Below are positions 42,631-51,217 of a stretch of 64,000 nt of DNA, in pieces. The position numbers and the translations under genes are program-made. Position 1 is the stretch's first letter. Each line of letters opens with the position of its first letter. The stretch comes from Acidimicrobiales bacterium. GTDB lineage: Bacteria; Actinomycetota; Acidimicrobiia; Acidimicrobiales; JAKAVM01. Location: assembly GCA_027452005.1 (NCBI GenBank), contig DAIDHF010000001.1, positions 21,400-85,399 of the forward strand, read 5' to 3'. The notes under the pieces are model-generated. The model saw only the letters and a list, made by a program, of their open reading frames with translations, was not told where the DNA came from and made no database searches.

Positions 42631-43890
42631 ATGGCTGACACGTTTGTATACAAAGCCCGCGACAAAGCTGGAAAGACTGTTGAAGGTTCTATAGAAGGTG
42701 ATTCGTCGGTATTAGTCGCCAATCGGCTGAGACAGCTTGGTTACACTCCACTTGCTATCACCAAAAAGGATGAACCAAAAGGACTCAAGAAAGAGATAAG
42801 CATCCCTTTCTTGGCAAACAGGGTCAAGCTGGAAGACGTTGCTATCTTTTCTCGCCAATTTGCCACTATGATCAACTCAGGCCTCACCTTGATACGGGCG
42901 CTAAATATTCTAACCGTACAGACCGAGAGCCCAGGTTTGAAAAAAATTATTGCTGAAGTTCGCCAAGACGTGGAAGGTGGTGTAGCGCTCGCAGCCTCTC
43001 TATCTAAACATCCTAAGGCCTTTGACCGGCTCTATACAGCAATGGTTAGGGCTGGTGAGACGGCTGGTAATCTCGACCTAGTTCTGCTGAACCTTGCCAC
43101 CTCTCTTGAAAAACGTGTTGCATTGCGACGTGAAATTAAGTCGGCTATGACTTACCCGGTAATTGTAATGTTTTTTATCATTATAATTTTGGTAGCAATG
43201 TTGATCTTTATTGTTCCTCAGTTTCAAAAAATGTATAAGAGTCTTGGTGGCAAGCTTCCATTGCCTACCCAGATCTTGATTGATATATCGAACATTTTGG
43301 TACAGTGGTTTATTCCTGTTGCCGCTGTCATCGGACTGATTATCTATCTGGTTAGAAGATGGTTTACGAAGACGGTAAAAGGGCGTAGAACCTGGGATGG
43401 GATAAAGCTTAAGGCACCAGTATTTGGACCATTAGTCAAGAAAATTGCGCTAACTCGCTTTGCTGAGAACCTATCGACTTTACTTAGTTCGGGAGTTCCG
43501 ATTCTGGAATCCCTGGAGATTACCAAGGACACAATTGGAAATGTCCATTACGCTGATACCTTGAGTGATGCCCAGGTTGGAGTGAAGGGTGGGGAGCCGA
43601 TCGTCGGGAGACTTTCCAAGTATGACCTGTACCCTCCAATGGTGTATCACATGGTTGGAGTTGGAGAAGAGACTGGTTCGGTGGACACGATGCTTAGCAA
43701 AATTGCAGAATTTTTCAACCAGGAAGTTGAAGCCATGGTTGCATCTCTTACCTCTATTATGGAACCAATCTTGATTATGATAATGGGAGTAAGTGTTGGC
43801 GCCATGGTAATTTCCCTGTATATTCCAATGTTCAAGATTGATACACTGATCAACTCAAGCTCAGGTGGATCTGGCGGCTCAGGCGGGTAA
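42631..43890 (+). CDS. pilC: Type IV pilus inner-membrane platform protein PilC
   Basis: Platform protein on which PilB and PilT act. The 419-residue product has two repeated GspF domains: FSRQFATMINSGLTLIRALN and, later, RFAENLSTLLSSGVPILESL, each with a following helical bundle. There are three to four membrane helices (VIVMFFIIIILVAMLIFIVP, PVAAVIGLIIYLV and the C-terminal one). The N-terminus (FVYKARDKAGKTVEGSIEGD) is standard. It ends in an unusual Ser/Gly tail (SSSGGSGGSGG). ATG 42631 is 49 nt after pilT. No pilin or minor pilin gene follows. Confidence 0.95.
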   Translation: MADTFVYKARDKAGKTVEGSIEGDSSVLVANRLRQLGYTPLAITKKDEPKGLKKEISIPFLANRVKLEDVAIFSRQFATMINSGLTLIRALNILTVQTESPGLKKIIAEVRQDVEGGVALAASLSKHPKAFDRLYTAMVRAGETAGNLDLVLLNLATSLEKRVALRREIKSAMTYPVIVMFFIIIILVAMLIFIVPQFQKMYKSLGGKLPLPTQILIDISNILVQWFIPVAAVIGLIIYLVRRWFTKTVKGRRTWDGIKLKAPVFGPLVKKIALTRFAENLSTLLSSGVPILESLEITKDTIGNVHYADTLSDAQVGVKGGEPIVGRLSKYDLYPPMVYHMVGVGEETGSVDTMLSKIAEFFNQEVEAMVASLTSIMEPILIMIMGVSVGAMVISLYIPMFKIDTLINSSSGGSGGSGG

Positions 43891-43923
43891 CACACGAAGT
43901 TCCACGGGCAGACAGTGCTTGGG

Positions 43924-43929
43924 TATACT
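43924..43929 (+). promoter_or_regulatory. Possible -10 element upstream of the RodA-like gene
   Basis: TATACT lies 12 nt before ATG 43942, in the 51-nt gap after pilC. No strong -35 box is visible. It would give a leader of about six bases, so the SEDS gene may be transcribed apart from the pilus operon. Confidence 0.35.
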
Positions 43930-43941
43930 GATCGTTAACTC

Positions 43942-45186
43942 ATGAGCACGGTTCGAGGCGATTCAAAACAAGTACTTACCGAGCGCAGGATATTTTTCCA
44001 GTCGCCCCCAACTGGAATAACGTCGCGTCTGCTCAAGCATATCGGCCGACATGATGTAATTCTGATCTTGTCCGTGCTTGTAATGAGCGTTCTGGGGGTA
44101 ACAATGGTTTATTCGGCCACCAGGAGTTCACTTATTTCTTATCGACTAAGTCAGTACTATTGGGCTAAAAGGGACATTGAATTTCTTGGAGTCGGAATAA
44201 TTTTAATGATTATATTTGCCTATTTTGACTTTAGAAGACTTGAGAAAATGTGGCGCCTAATTCTCGGCGCACTACTCTTTTCGCTAATCGTAGTGATGGT
44301 GCCACATGTTGGTCAACAAAAGCTTGGTTCACAACGGTGGATTCAACTTGGACCACTTCAATTTCAACCGTCGGCATTTGCGGGGATTGTTGTTGCAATT
44401 GCAGTTGCCGCAATTTTGGCCGATCGGGAAAGACAGATAACCTGGTTGGAGATAACGAAAGTAGTTGGAATCTCAGGCCTAGTGATGATAATAGTAGCTA
44501 AACAGCCAGATTTAGGTAGTGCAATTGTGGTTGGTATTACTGTAGCCACCCTACTAGTAGTCGCAGGAACGAAGGTGCGTCATTTGGTGTTGTTGTTTTT
44601 GATCTCTGGGATTGGAATTGTGATGGTCGTGAAGCTTGGCCTTTTGCACTCTTATCAGATGAGCCGCCTGACTTCTTTTTTGCATCCGCACTCAGCTATG
44701 AACTCGACTAACTATAATTTAACTCAATCTAAGATTGATATCGGGTCCGGTGGTCTATTTGGGAAAGGCTTATTTCGCGACCAGCAGACTAATCTTCAAT
44801 ATGTGCCCGAGCAACAGACCGATTTTATCTTTACAGCGGTCGGTGGCCAACTTGGCTTTGTCGGAGCGGCTTCCGTGATTGCACTGTACTGGGTTATGGC
44901 CTTACGACTCCTGACAATTGCACGCAGATCGATTTCTCGCTTTGGAGCGTTGTTTGCGGCTGGGGCATTTGCACTGTTTGCTTTTTCGGTATTTCAAAAT
45001 GCAGGAATGACAATAGGAATTATGCCAATCACTGGCATTCCACTTCCTTTATTGAGCTATGGTGGGTCGGCCGACATAGCTTTTTTAGTTACCATCGGAA
45101 TCTGTCTAAATATAAGTCGCCAATCTCGAGATTCGAGTAAGTCGGCCTCAAACCGGCCGCTTGTACGGGGTAACCAGATTGGCTGA
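43942..45186 (+). CDS. rodA: SEDS family peptidoglycan polymerase, RodA-like
   Basis: Polytopic glycosyltransferase that polymerises lipid II for cell-wall elongation or division. The 414-residue product has about ten hydrophobic helices and the SEDS motifs: GSQRWIQLGPLQFQPSAFAG, AKQPDLGSAIVV (with the catalytic-type Asp) and GGLFGKGLFRDQQTNLQYVPE. EQQTDFIFTAVGGQLGF and GIPLPLLSYGGSADIAF follow. RodA is favoured over FtsW by these loops, but FtsW-type function cannot be excluded. No partner class B penicillin-binding protein is in the window. It overlaps the next gene by eight bases. Confidence 0.85.
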   Translation: MSTVRGDSKQVLTERRIFFQSPPTGITSRLLKHIGRHDVILILSVLVMSVLGVTMVYSATRSSLISYRLSQYYWAKRDIEFLGVGIILMIIFAYFDFRRLEKMWRLILGALLFSLIVVMVPHVGQQKLGSQRWIQLGPLQFQPSAFAGIVVAIAVAAILADRERQITWLEITKVVGISGLVMIIVAKQPDLGSAIVVGITVATLLVVAGTKVRHLVLLFLISGIGIVMVVKLGLLHSYQMSRLTSFLHPHSAMNSTNYNLTQSKIDIGSGGLFGKGLFRDQQTNLQYVPEQQTDFIFTAVGGQLGFVGAASVIALYWVMALRLLTIARRSISRFGALFAAGAFALFAFSVFQNAGMTIGIMPITGIPLPLLSYGGSADIAFLVTIGICLNISRQSRDSSKSASNRPLVRGNQIG

Positions 45187-45604
45187 TTTGAAAGTAGTTA
45201 CTTTTCTAGGAATTCATGTTGACCTTCCCTCGCCCCATCCCCAGGTAGCTCTTCGGGAGGTCGCATCACCTTGGAGAGAACTTCGCATAGAGGTGGCTTA
45301 TCCCGAGGCAATTTCAATTTCTAGAGCCTGGAAACGGATACCGAGTGTTCGTCCCCTTTCCCATGATATATGGTGCGAAATGCTGACCAAGCTCAATGTG
45401 ACCTTAGAGGTAGTTAGAATCACCCGTCAAGAACATGGGGTGTTTTACAGTGAGATGGAGTTCATGACCAGAGACGGGAATTTAATAATCGATTGCCGTC
45501 CGAGTGACGCGTTCGCAATGGCCCTTCGTCAAAACTTGACCGTTCCTATTCTTGTCGGTGACGACATTTTTCCGGTTTCGCCATCCAGTAATCGTTCAGA
45601 GTGA
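45179..45604 (+). CDS. Bifunctional nuclease (BFN/DUF151) domain protein
   Basis: A 141-residue protein of the BFN/DUF151 family. VPILVGDDIF at the C-terminus, RPSDAFAMALRQNLTVP before it and EVVRITRQEHGVFYSEMEF in the middle are the recognisable parts. In plants this fold has been reported to act as RNase and DNase; the bacterial role is unclear. I choose TTG 45179, eight bases after GGGG and overlapping the SEDS gene stop, over TTG 45161. Translation coupled to the SEDS gene is likely. It is the last plus-strand gene before a convergent SEDS gene. Confidence 0.78.
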   Translation: MADLKVVTFLGIHVDLPSPHPQVALREVASPWRELRIEVAYPEAISISRAWKRIPSVRPLSHDIWCEMLTKLNVTLEVVRITRQEHGVFYSEMEFMTRDGNLIIDCRPSDAFAMALRQNLTVPILVGDDIFPVSPSSNRSE

Positions 45605-45825
45605 ACCGCCTCCATCTGGAGCTGGGGGCATGGTGAGCCTGTCCCGGATATGGTGTAAAAGTCCTCTGGCCCACTGTGTTTTGCCGCTTCCCCTGATCAC
45701 CTAACTTCAGCGGTGCCTCAGTCCCGACCGGCGACATTACATCGGGCCGGGGGGGGATGTAGATCATATTTGTTATGTTCCGATGGCGCTGTCTATTTCT
45801 TTGGGCCTTGACGGGGAGGTGTTGC
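45605..45825. other. 221-nt GC-rich gap with inverted repeats between convergent genes
   Basis: No ORF supported. Several complementary segments can be seen: CTCC-ATCT-GGAG near the start, CCGCT pairing with AGCGG around 45685-45715, CCCGA with TCGGG around 45725-45745, and TACATC with GATGTA around a G-rich loop near 45750-45770. There is no clean stem followed by a T-run on either strand. The region could hold bidirectional termination or a structured small RNA. I could not match it to a known RNA family. Confidence 0.35.
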
Positions 45826-47163
45826 TTACGAGTTGGCCTCGTGAGAAATGCGGGCAAGTAAAGCAATCAGGATGTAGTTGGCAATCAATGATGAACCTCC
45901 ATACGCAACAAACGGAAGAGCTAATCCAGTAAAAGGAAGGACACGTATTACTCCGGCAATTATAAAGAAGGCTTCAAGTGAGATTGTAAATGTCAACCCA
46001 GCAGCGAGTAGCTTAGCAAATTCACTTTTCGCTCTAAGGGCTATTGATATTCCAACCCCCATGATAGTCATAAATGCCACCACAATTGTTGTTGTTCCAA
46101 GTAGTCCTAGCTCTTCGCCAAACGCCGAAAAGATGTAATCACTAATCACTACCGGAACATAGCCAGGATGACCAAGCCCCAACCCCTTCCCGGCGATACC
46201 TCCACTTCCCATCGCGTATAGAGCTTGAATCGGCTGATATCCGCTAGTTGAGGCATGGGACCATGGGTTCAACCACGAGGATATACGTTCATTTACCTGG
46301 GGGAAAAGATGCGAAGCAGCTAGGGCACCAAGTACTAGCAGAACAGCAAATACTACTAAAAATAAATTCCTGCCTGTAGCCATCCAGAGCATTGCAACAA
46401 ACATAGAAAACACTAATGCTGAAAAGCCAATGTCACGTTCAGCAGCCATGATCACGAGCGATGCAACCCAAGTTATAAGTACCGGTCCGAATGGCCTAGG
46501 GTCAGTAACTAGGCGATTGCCAACTCGAGCCGTAGGCATTCTCATGATTTCCTGCTTTTCGACCAAGTAAGATGCAAAAAAAATCGCTAACGCAATTTTT
46601 CCGAATTCAACCGGTTGAAAGGTGATTGGTCCGATCCTTACCCATAGTCGAGCTCCATTTATATTTTGACCGAAGTGGGGGAAAAGGGGTGTAATCATTA
46701 GAAGCCCTCCGGCCAAGGCCAGAAGATACCTATATCGATCCAGATCGACGCTGTTTCTTACAAAAATAAGAACTGAAATATAACCAACGACACCTAATGC
46801 GGACCAAGTGGCTTGAAGACCAGCAAGATGCAAGTCAAGGCGGGCGATCATTACATAACCAAGCCCATTTAGTAGGGCTACGACAGGAAGCAATATAGGG
46901 TTGCAGTTCGGTGCAAACCTTCGGTTTGCACTATGACAAAGCAAGGTTAGTCCGAAGATTGCCACCAAAAACGGGGTAATATTTGCAGGAATTGAGTCAC
47001 CATGTCCAAGAGATGCCAGGACATATGCAAATACGATACAAAGATCGGCCAGGATCAACAGACCCAATTCAGTCCGTCTTTTTTGATTAGACCAATTGAG
47101 CACCGGTTGATCTTGCCCTAGCTCCGAATTATGACCTGCCAGAAACCGAAGGGATGAACTCAC
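45826..47163 (-). CDS. Second SEDS family protein (FtsW/RodA-like)
   Basis: A 445-residue polytopic protein with a 30-residue hydrophilic N-terminus and about ten to twelve helices. SEDS features are GARLWVRIGPITFQPVEFGK, MAAERDIGFSALVF (the acidic position after AE), GSGGIAGKGLGLGHPGYVPV and ISDYIFSAFGEELGLLG. GLALPFVAYGGSSLIANY is near the end. The length and helix pattern match the actinobacterial FtsW/RodA proteins of pknB-pbpA loci, but no pknB or pbpA is here. GTG start at 47163. It is convergent with the BFN gene and divergent from ppk. Confidence 0.85.
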   Translation of the reverse strand: MSSSLRFLAGHNSELGQDQPVLNWSNQKRRTELGLLILADLCIVFAYVLASLGHGDSIPANITPFLVAIFGLTLLCHSANRRFAPNCNPILLPVVALLNGLGYVMIARLDLHLAGLQATWSALGVVGYISVLIFVRNSVDLDRYRYLLALAGGLLMITPLFPHFGQNINGARLWVRIGPITFQPVEFGKIALAIFFASYLVEKQEIMRMPTARVGNRLVTDPRPFGPVLITWVASLVIMAAERDIGFSALVFSMFVAMLWMATGRNLFLVVFAVLLVLGALAASHLFPQVNERISSWLNPWSHASTSGYQPIQALYAMGSGGIAGKGLGLGHPGYVPVVISDYIFSAFGEELGLLGTTTIVVAFMTIMGVGISIALRAKSEFAKLLAAGLTFTISLEAFFIIAGVIRVLPFTGLALPFVAYGGSSLIANYILIALLARISHEANS

Positions 47164-47249
47164 CGTGCCTCAAATCTACCTGGTATGGAGGTCCAAAATT
47201 GGCTTTGTGGACCAATTGTCCTAAGTTTCTGGTAATTTGGCTAATAGAA

Positions 47250-49346
47250 ATGACTGTTTTGGACCCGCGATTTGGACATACCAGGACTGATCAGGTAGAA
47301 AATGCCAGCAAATACCTAAATAGAGAGATCTCGTGGCTGGACTTTGCCAACCGACTCTTAGATCTCGCTTGCCAGGAAACCCTTCCTCTGTTTGAACGGA
47401 TTAAGTTTATGGCAATTTTTGGCCAAGGCTTGGATGAGTTCTTCCAGGTTCGAGTTGCTGGCCTAAAGGACCAAGTGGCTGCCGGACTTGCCAAGCGCTC
47501 CCCAGATGGGGCCACGGCAAGAGAACAGCTGACTTGGATCAAAGAGAAGGTCGATGGACTGTTAGTCCGCCAAGATGAGATATTCCTTAATTCGATAATA
47601 CCCAGCCTATCAAGTACATCAATAGTAATTTCCAAGTTTAGTGATCTTGATGACTCACAAAAATTAGAAGTTTTGAGGGTATTTGATGAGAAGATCTATC
47701 CGATCCTAACCCCGTTGGCTGTAGACCAAGGCCATCCATTTCCGTATATTTCAAACCTCTCCTTGAACTTGGCCGTTACTATTGATGACGGACACTCTAG
47801 TAATAGAAAATTTTCTAGGGTTAAGGTTCCTCCATTGCTTGGCAGGTTTATTCGACTTGCAATACCGGGAGACGTTACCTGTCTCCTCCCGACTGAGGAA
47901 GTAATAGCCAACAACCTAGATGGACTTTTCCCGGGAATGAAAATACGTGACCATTACTGTTTTAGGGTCACGCGAAACGTCGATCTATCAGTGGACGAAG
48001 ACGAAGCTGAAGACCTACTGTCTGCGGTAGAAATTGAGTTGAGGAGGCGACGTTTTGGTCGTGCAGTTAGGCTGGAAGTTCAATCGGGAACTTCTTCATA
48101 CATCGAGGAACTCCTAATCGACGAATTAGAGCTTGAACGAAAAGACGTATATCGGGTTAGGTCTCTATTGGACTACACCGGGTTGTGGGACATCGCAAGC
48201 CTTGATAGGCCAGATCTAAAGCTGGTTCCTTGGACGCCGAGGACTCCTAAAAGATTAATTAACGAGAACTTTGAACCAGAAAACATCTTTAAAGTAATTG
48301 CACAGGGCGACCTGCTCGTTCACCACCCGTATGAGTCGTTCTCGAAATCAGTGGAATCCTTTGTAGATGCGGCAAGTCAAGATCCCGACGTTCTCGCAAT
48401 AAAACAAACGCTTTATCGGACTTCGGGTGATAGCCCTATTGTACAAAGTCTTATTCGAGCAGCAGAGTCCGGAAAGCAAGTAGCAGTTCTCGTTGAACTT
48501 AAAGCTAGGTTTGACGAGAAAAGAAACATTGAATGGGCAAGGGCTTTAGAGAAGGCGGGAGTGCACGTTGTCTACGGCTTATTAGGCCTCAAGACACATG
48601 CTAAAACCACCTTGGTGATTAGGTCCGAGGAGGGTAGAATTCGAAGGTATTGTCATATTGGAACCGGCAATTATAATCCGAGCACCGCTCAAAGCTACGA
48701 AGATCTTGGCTTACTTACTTGCTCAGACGAACTAGGATCTGACCTTGGTGAGTTATTCAACTATCTTACTGGCTACTCAAAAAGAGATGTGTATCAAAAG
48801 ATTATAGTGGCTCCAAGTATGTTGCTTGCCAAGCTGAGTTCTCTCATCGAACAGCAAAGCAAACTTGGATCTCAGGGATACATAGCCATCAAGGTGAACG
48901 GGCTAACCCATCCGGCAATAATCGACGACCTCTATGAAGCATCTAATCGGGGTGTCCGTGTTGATTTGATAGTGCGAGGCGTATGTATGTTACGACCCGG
49001 GGTCCCGGGAATGTCCGAGAATATTCAAGTGAGATCAATTGTAGGACGGTTCCTTGAACACTCAAGAATATTCTGTTTTGGTACGCCTGAAGGTCAGGAC
49101 CACAACATTTTTATTGGATCTGCAGACCTCATGGAACGAAATCTGGAGCACCGTGTTGAAGTAATAACACCAGTTGAAGATCGCACGATAAAGTCACGTT
49201 TATGGGATATCATAGGTAGGTGTCTGCGGGATGATGTTTGCTCTTGGTCGCTTACGCGAGCTGGTACCTGGGTAAAGAATGACACAATGAGCGGATTTTC
49301 CTGTCAGGATTCATTGATCGAGACATCAAGTTTGGCCGATGTTTAG
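47250..49346 (+). CDS. ppk: Polyphosphate kinase 1
   Basis: Reversibly transfers the ATP gamma-phosphate to polyphosphate. The 698-residue product has the N domain (YLNREISWLDFANRLLDLAC, FMAIFGQGLDEFFQVRVAGL), then the kinase core with DVLAIKQTLYRTSGDSPIV, LVELKARFDEKRNIEWARAL and LGLKTHAKTTLVIR, where the His of KTHAK is the phosphorylated residue. YCHIGTGNYNPSTAQSYEDL and FIGSADLMERNLEHRVEV follow. ATG 47250 is preferred. The frame is open back to 47154, but that part overlaps the divergent SEDS gene and has no conserved sequence. No ribosome binding site is obvious. Confidence 0.95.
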   Translation: MTVLDPRFGHTRTDQVENASKYLNREISWLDFANRLLDLACQETLPLFERIKFMAIFGQGLDEFFQVRVAGLKDQVAAGLAKRSPDGATAREQLTWIKEKVDGLLVRQDEIFLNSIIPSLSSTSIVISKFSDLDDSQKLEVLRVFDEKIYPILTPLAVDQGHPFPYISNLSLNLAVTIDDGHSSNRKFSRVKVPPLLGRFIRLAIPGDVTCLLPTEEVIANNLDGLFPGMKIRDHYCFRVTRNVDLSVDEDEAEDLLSAVEIELRRRRFGRAVRLEVQSGTSSYIEELLIDELELERKDVYRVRSLLDYTGLWDIASLDRPDLKLVPWTPRTPKRLINENFEPENIFKVIAQGDLLVHHPYESFSKSVESFVDAASQDPDVLAIKQTLYRTSGDSPIVQSLIRAAESGKQVAVLVELKARFDEKRNIEWARALEKAGVHVVYGLLGLKTHAKTTLVIRSEEGRIRRYCHIGTGNYNPSTAQSYEDLGLLTCSDELGSDLGELFNYLTGYSKRDVYQKIIVAPSMLLAKLSSLIEQQSKLGSQGYIAIKVNGLTHPAIIDDLYEASNRGVRVDLIVRGVCMLRPGVPGMSENIQVRSIVGRFLEHSRIFCFGTPEGQDHNIFIGSADLMERNLEHRVEVITPVEDRTIKSRLWDIIGRCLRDDVCSWSLTRAGTWVKNDTMSGFSCQDSLIETSSLADV

Positions 49347-49376
49347 GTTTACTGGCTCAGTACAGGAAAACAGAAG

Positions 49377-49985
49377 ATGACCAGACTTGTTGAAGTCGCG
49401 GGAGGACTTATAGTCGTACCAAGTGCACTGGGGGGAGGACTTACCTGGTACTACATTCACAAACTTCGACGACCAATCCTGTTGTCACCCCAGTCACAGT
49501 TCAAGCCACCGCTTAGGTGGAGATGGTCACTCTCACAGTCGGCCATATTTCACCGAAGAATGGTATTGGCATTGCGAACCTGTCGGGCAACGGCTCAAAG
49601 TTCTACCTTGTTTCGCGAGACTCCAGTCGAGGCAACCTTAAGACGGGTATTGTCAGCAAATAGAAAACCTGAGAGCGGGTGGGAGTCAATACTATCTGAT
49701 CTCGAAGAGGTAGCAATTGAAATAGATCGGAGATTATTGCAGTTTGAGCGCGAGCCGAGAGAAGTTAGACGACGAATGGCTCGAGGGTTTGATAAAGATG
49801 TTGCTCAAGTTGAACTAGCGTCAAGAAAAGCTATTGATATGTTTCAATCCTGGCAACGAACCTTGCCCAGTGGGTCCACAGAAAAGATTATTGAGAGAAT
49901 AAATCTACTAAATGGTGCCCTCGGAGAGATTCGTGAGATTGACGGTTTAAACGACGATATCAATCGTGATATGTCAAAAGAATAG
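49377..49985 (+). CDS. Hypothetical protein with N-terminal membrane helix, 202 aa
   Basis: Not recognised. One hydrophobic segment at the N-terminus (VEVAGGLIVVPSALGGGLTW) is followed by a basic region and a long helical, strongly charged part (EVAIEIDRRLLQFEREPREV, RRRMARGFDKDVAQVELASR), which looks like a coiled coil on the cytoplasmic side. It may be a membrane-anchored scaffold. ATG 49377 lies 30 nt after ppk, so the two are probably cotranscribed. The end is 34 nt from a convergent gene. Confidence 0.65.
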   Translation: MTRLVEVAGGLIVVPSALGGGLTWYYIHKLRRPILLSPQSQFKPPLRWRWSLSQSAIFHRRMVLALRTCRATAQSSTLFRETPVEATLRRVLSANRKPESGWESILSDLEEVAIEIDRRLLQFEREPREVRRRMARGFDKDVAQVELASRKAIDMFQSWQRTLPSGSTEKIIERINLLNGALGEIREIDGLNDDINRDMSKE

Positions 49986-50019
49986 TGAGTTATCAAATTA
50001 TCAGGAGTGAATGCAGTAG

Positions 50020-51204
50020 TTAACGAGGAGTATCATTTACCTGAGTATTAGCAATTTCAACGGCATGGCGCAGTTCGTCTTTTATCTCGCCAGTTAGATG
50101 AACTAGTTTTTTGGAGCGCCGGAAACGCTGTCGTCTTAGGGGTGATTCGTCAAGTGAATCCGTACTCTGCTGGCCAACGAGAGCCGCTGTTTTGTGGAAG
50201 GTGAGCGAAAGATAGCATATCCCACCAATTGGAATGGGAAGGAGAAAATTCACGACTCTGTAAGAGAGTACCCCCAAGGCTGCCTCGTGAAATCCAAAAC
50301 CTTGTAGAATCGCGATTAACGTACCTTCAACAATCCCAAGGCCACCAGGAGTAATAGGGATAGCTGCCAGTACATAGGCAAGTCCATATGCTGCTAACAG
50401 GTAGGGTAGTAACACCGAAGTCCCAAATGCCCGAAGAAATATCCAGAGGGAGGCACAATCAAGTCCCCAGTTGGCACACGCCCAGAAAATTGCTCTTATC
50501 AGCAATTGCTTGTCGTTTGCCAGAGATTTTAGACGAGTCGAGAGTTGACTCAATATTCGCTCAAACTTGGCAGGGTTGAGCAAAGGAAGCCTCATCCCCA
50601 GCCATGAAATAAACGTTTTAGCTCGACTTTGGCCTTTGGTAAGGAAAAAGATTAGGACGCCAACTATGGCAAGAAGAAGCGCTCCGACTATAGCAGCGAA
50701 CTTGTACAAGCTACTAGAGTTTTGACTGATCCCATGCAATGGTATAGAAACCACTAGTGATAACCAGAAAATCACATTCAATACAAGTGCCGAACCAATT
50801 CCTTGTACGCCGAGCGCAAATGTAGCATCCGTATAAGAAATCCCTTGGTCGTCAAGAAGCCTGTAGCCTAGAGCCGTCCCAGCAACAGTCCCTCCGGGCA
50901 AGAGATGGCTTACCGCGAATGTGGACATATCGATTCGCCATAAGCGATTGAACGGGATCGTTTTGCCCGGCAAAACGGACTGGGTAAGTTTTGCGTAGCC
51001 GAATAAGGATGCCACCTCTAGCCCGCTTCCAAGCAACAGATATGCGACATTGATATGAATGAGGTGGTGAATATTATCTTTGTTCTTCGTGAGATCAGGA
51101 ATCAAAAAATACTTAGTAATTAGAAAAAGGGAGATTAGCGTAACTAGAGTTCTAAGCACTAGTTTGAATTTCTTATGAGTTCGCTGAGATAAAGTAGATT
51201 TCAT
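50020..51204 (-). CDS. Lysylphosphatidylglycerol synthase-TM/flippase-like (UPF0104) protein
   Basis: A 394-residue polytopic protein with about seven to eight helices of the YbhN/UPF0104/MprF-flippase kind. Recognisable parts are HLLPGGTVAGTALGYRLLDD, FLRAFGTSVLLPYLLAAYGL and AAIPITPGGLGIVEGTLIAI, the last being the family's Pro-Gly-rich motif. It lacks the soluble lysyl-transferase domain of full MprF. Lipid flipping is the likely role, with the substrate unknown. I start at ATG 51204, 13 nt after the ABC gene. The longer frame to 51282 overlaps that gene and adds no conserved residues. The C-terminus is basic and cytoplasmic. Confidence 0.8.
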   Translation of the reverse strand: MKSTLSQRTHKKFKLVLRTLVTLISLFLITKYFLIPDLTKNKDNIHHLIHINVAYLLLGSGLEVASLFGYAKLTQSVLPGKTIPFNRLWRIDMSTFAVSHLLPGGTVAGTALGYRLLDDQGISYTDATFALGVQGIGSALVLNVIFWLSLVVSIPLHGISQNSSSLYKFAAIVGALLLAIVGVLIFFLTKGQSRAKTFISWLGMRLPLLNPAKFERILSQLSTRLKSLANDKQLLIRAIFWACANWGLDCASLWIFLRAFGTSVLLPYLLAAYGLAYVLAAIPITPGGLGIVEGTLIAILQGFGFHEAALGVLSYRVVNFLLPIPIGGICYLSLTFHKTAALVGQQSTDSLDESPLRRQRFRRSKKLVHLTGEIKDELRHAVEIANTQVNDTPR

Positions 51205-51217
51205 AAAGATCTTGTCG

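Noticed and set aside
45546..45866. 106-codon minus-strand frame across the BFN gene end and the GC-rich gap
   Set aside because: It overlaps both convergent genes, has no hydrophobic core and resembles no protein family.
47154..47249. N-terminal extension of ppk
   Set aside because: It overlaps the divergent SEDS gene start and adds no sequence typical of Ppk; ATG 47250 fits the usual N-terminus better.
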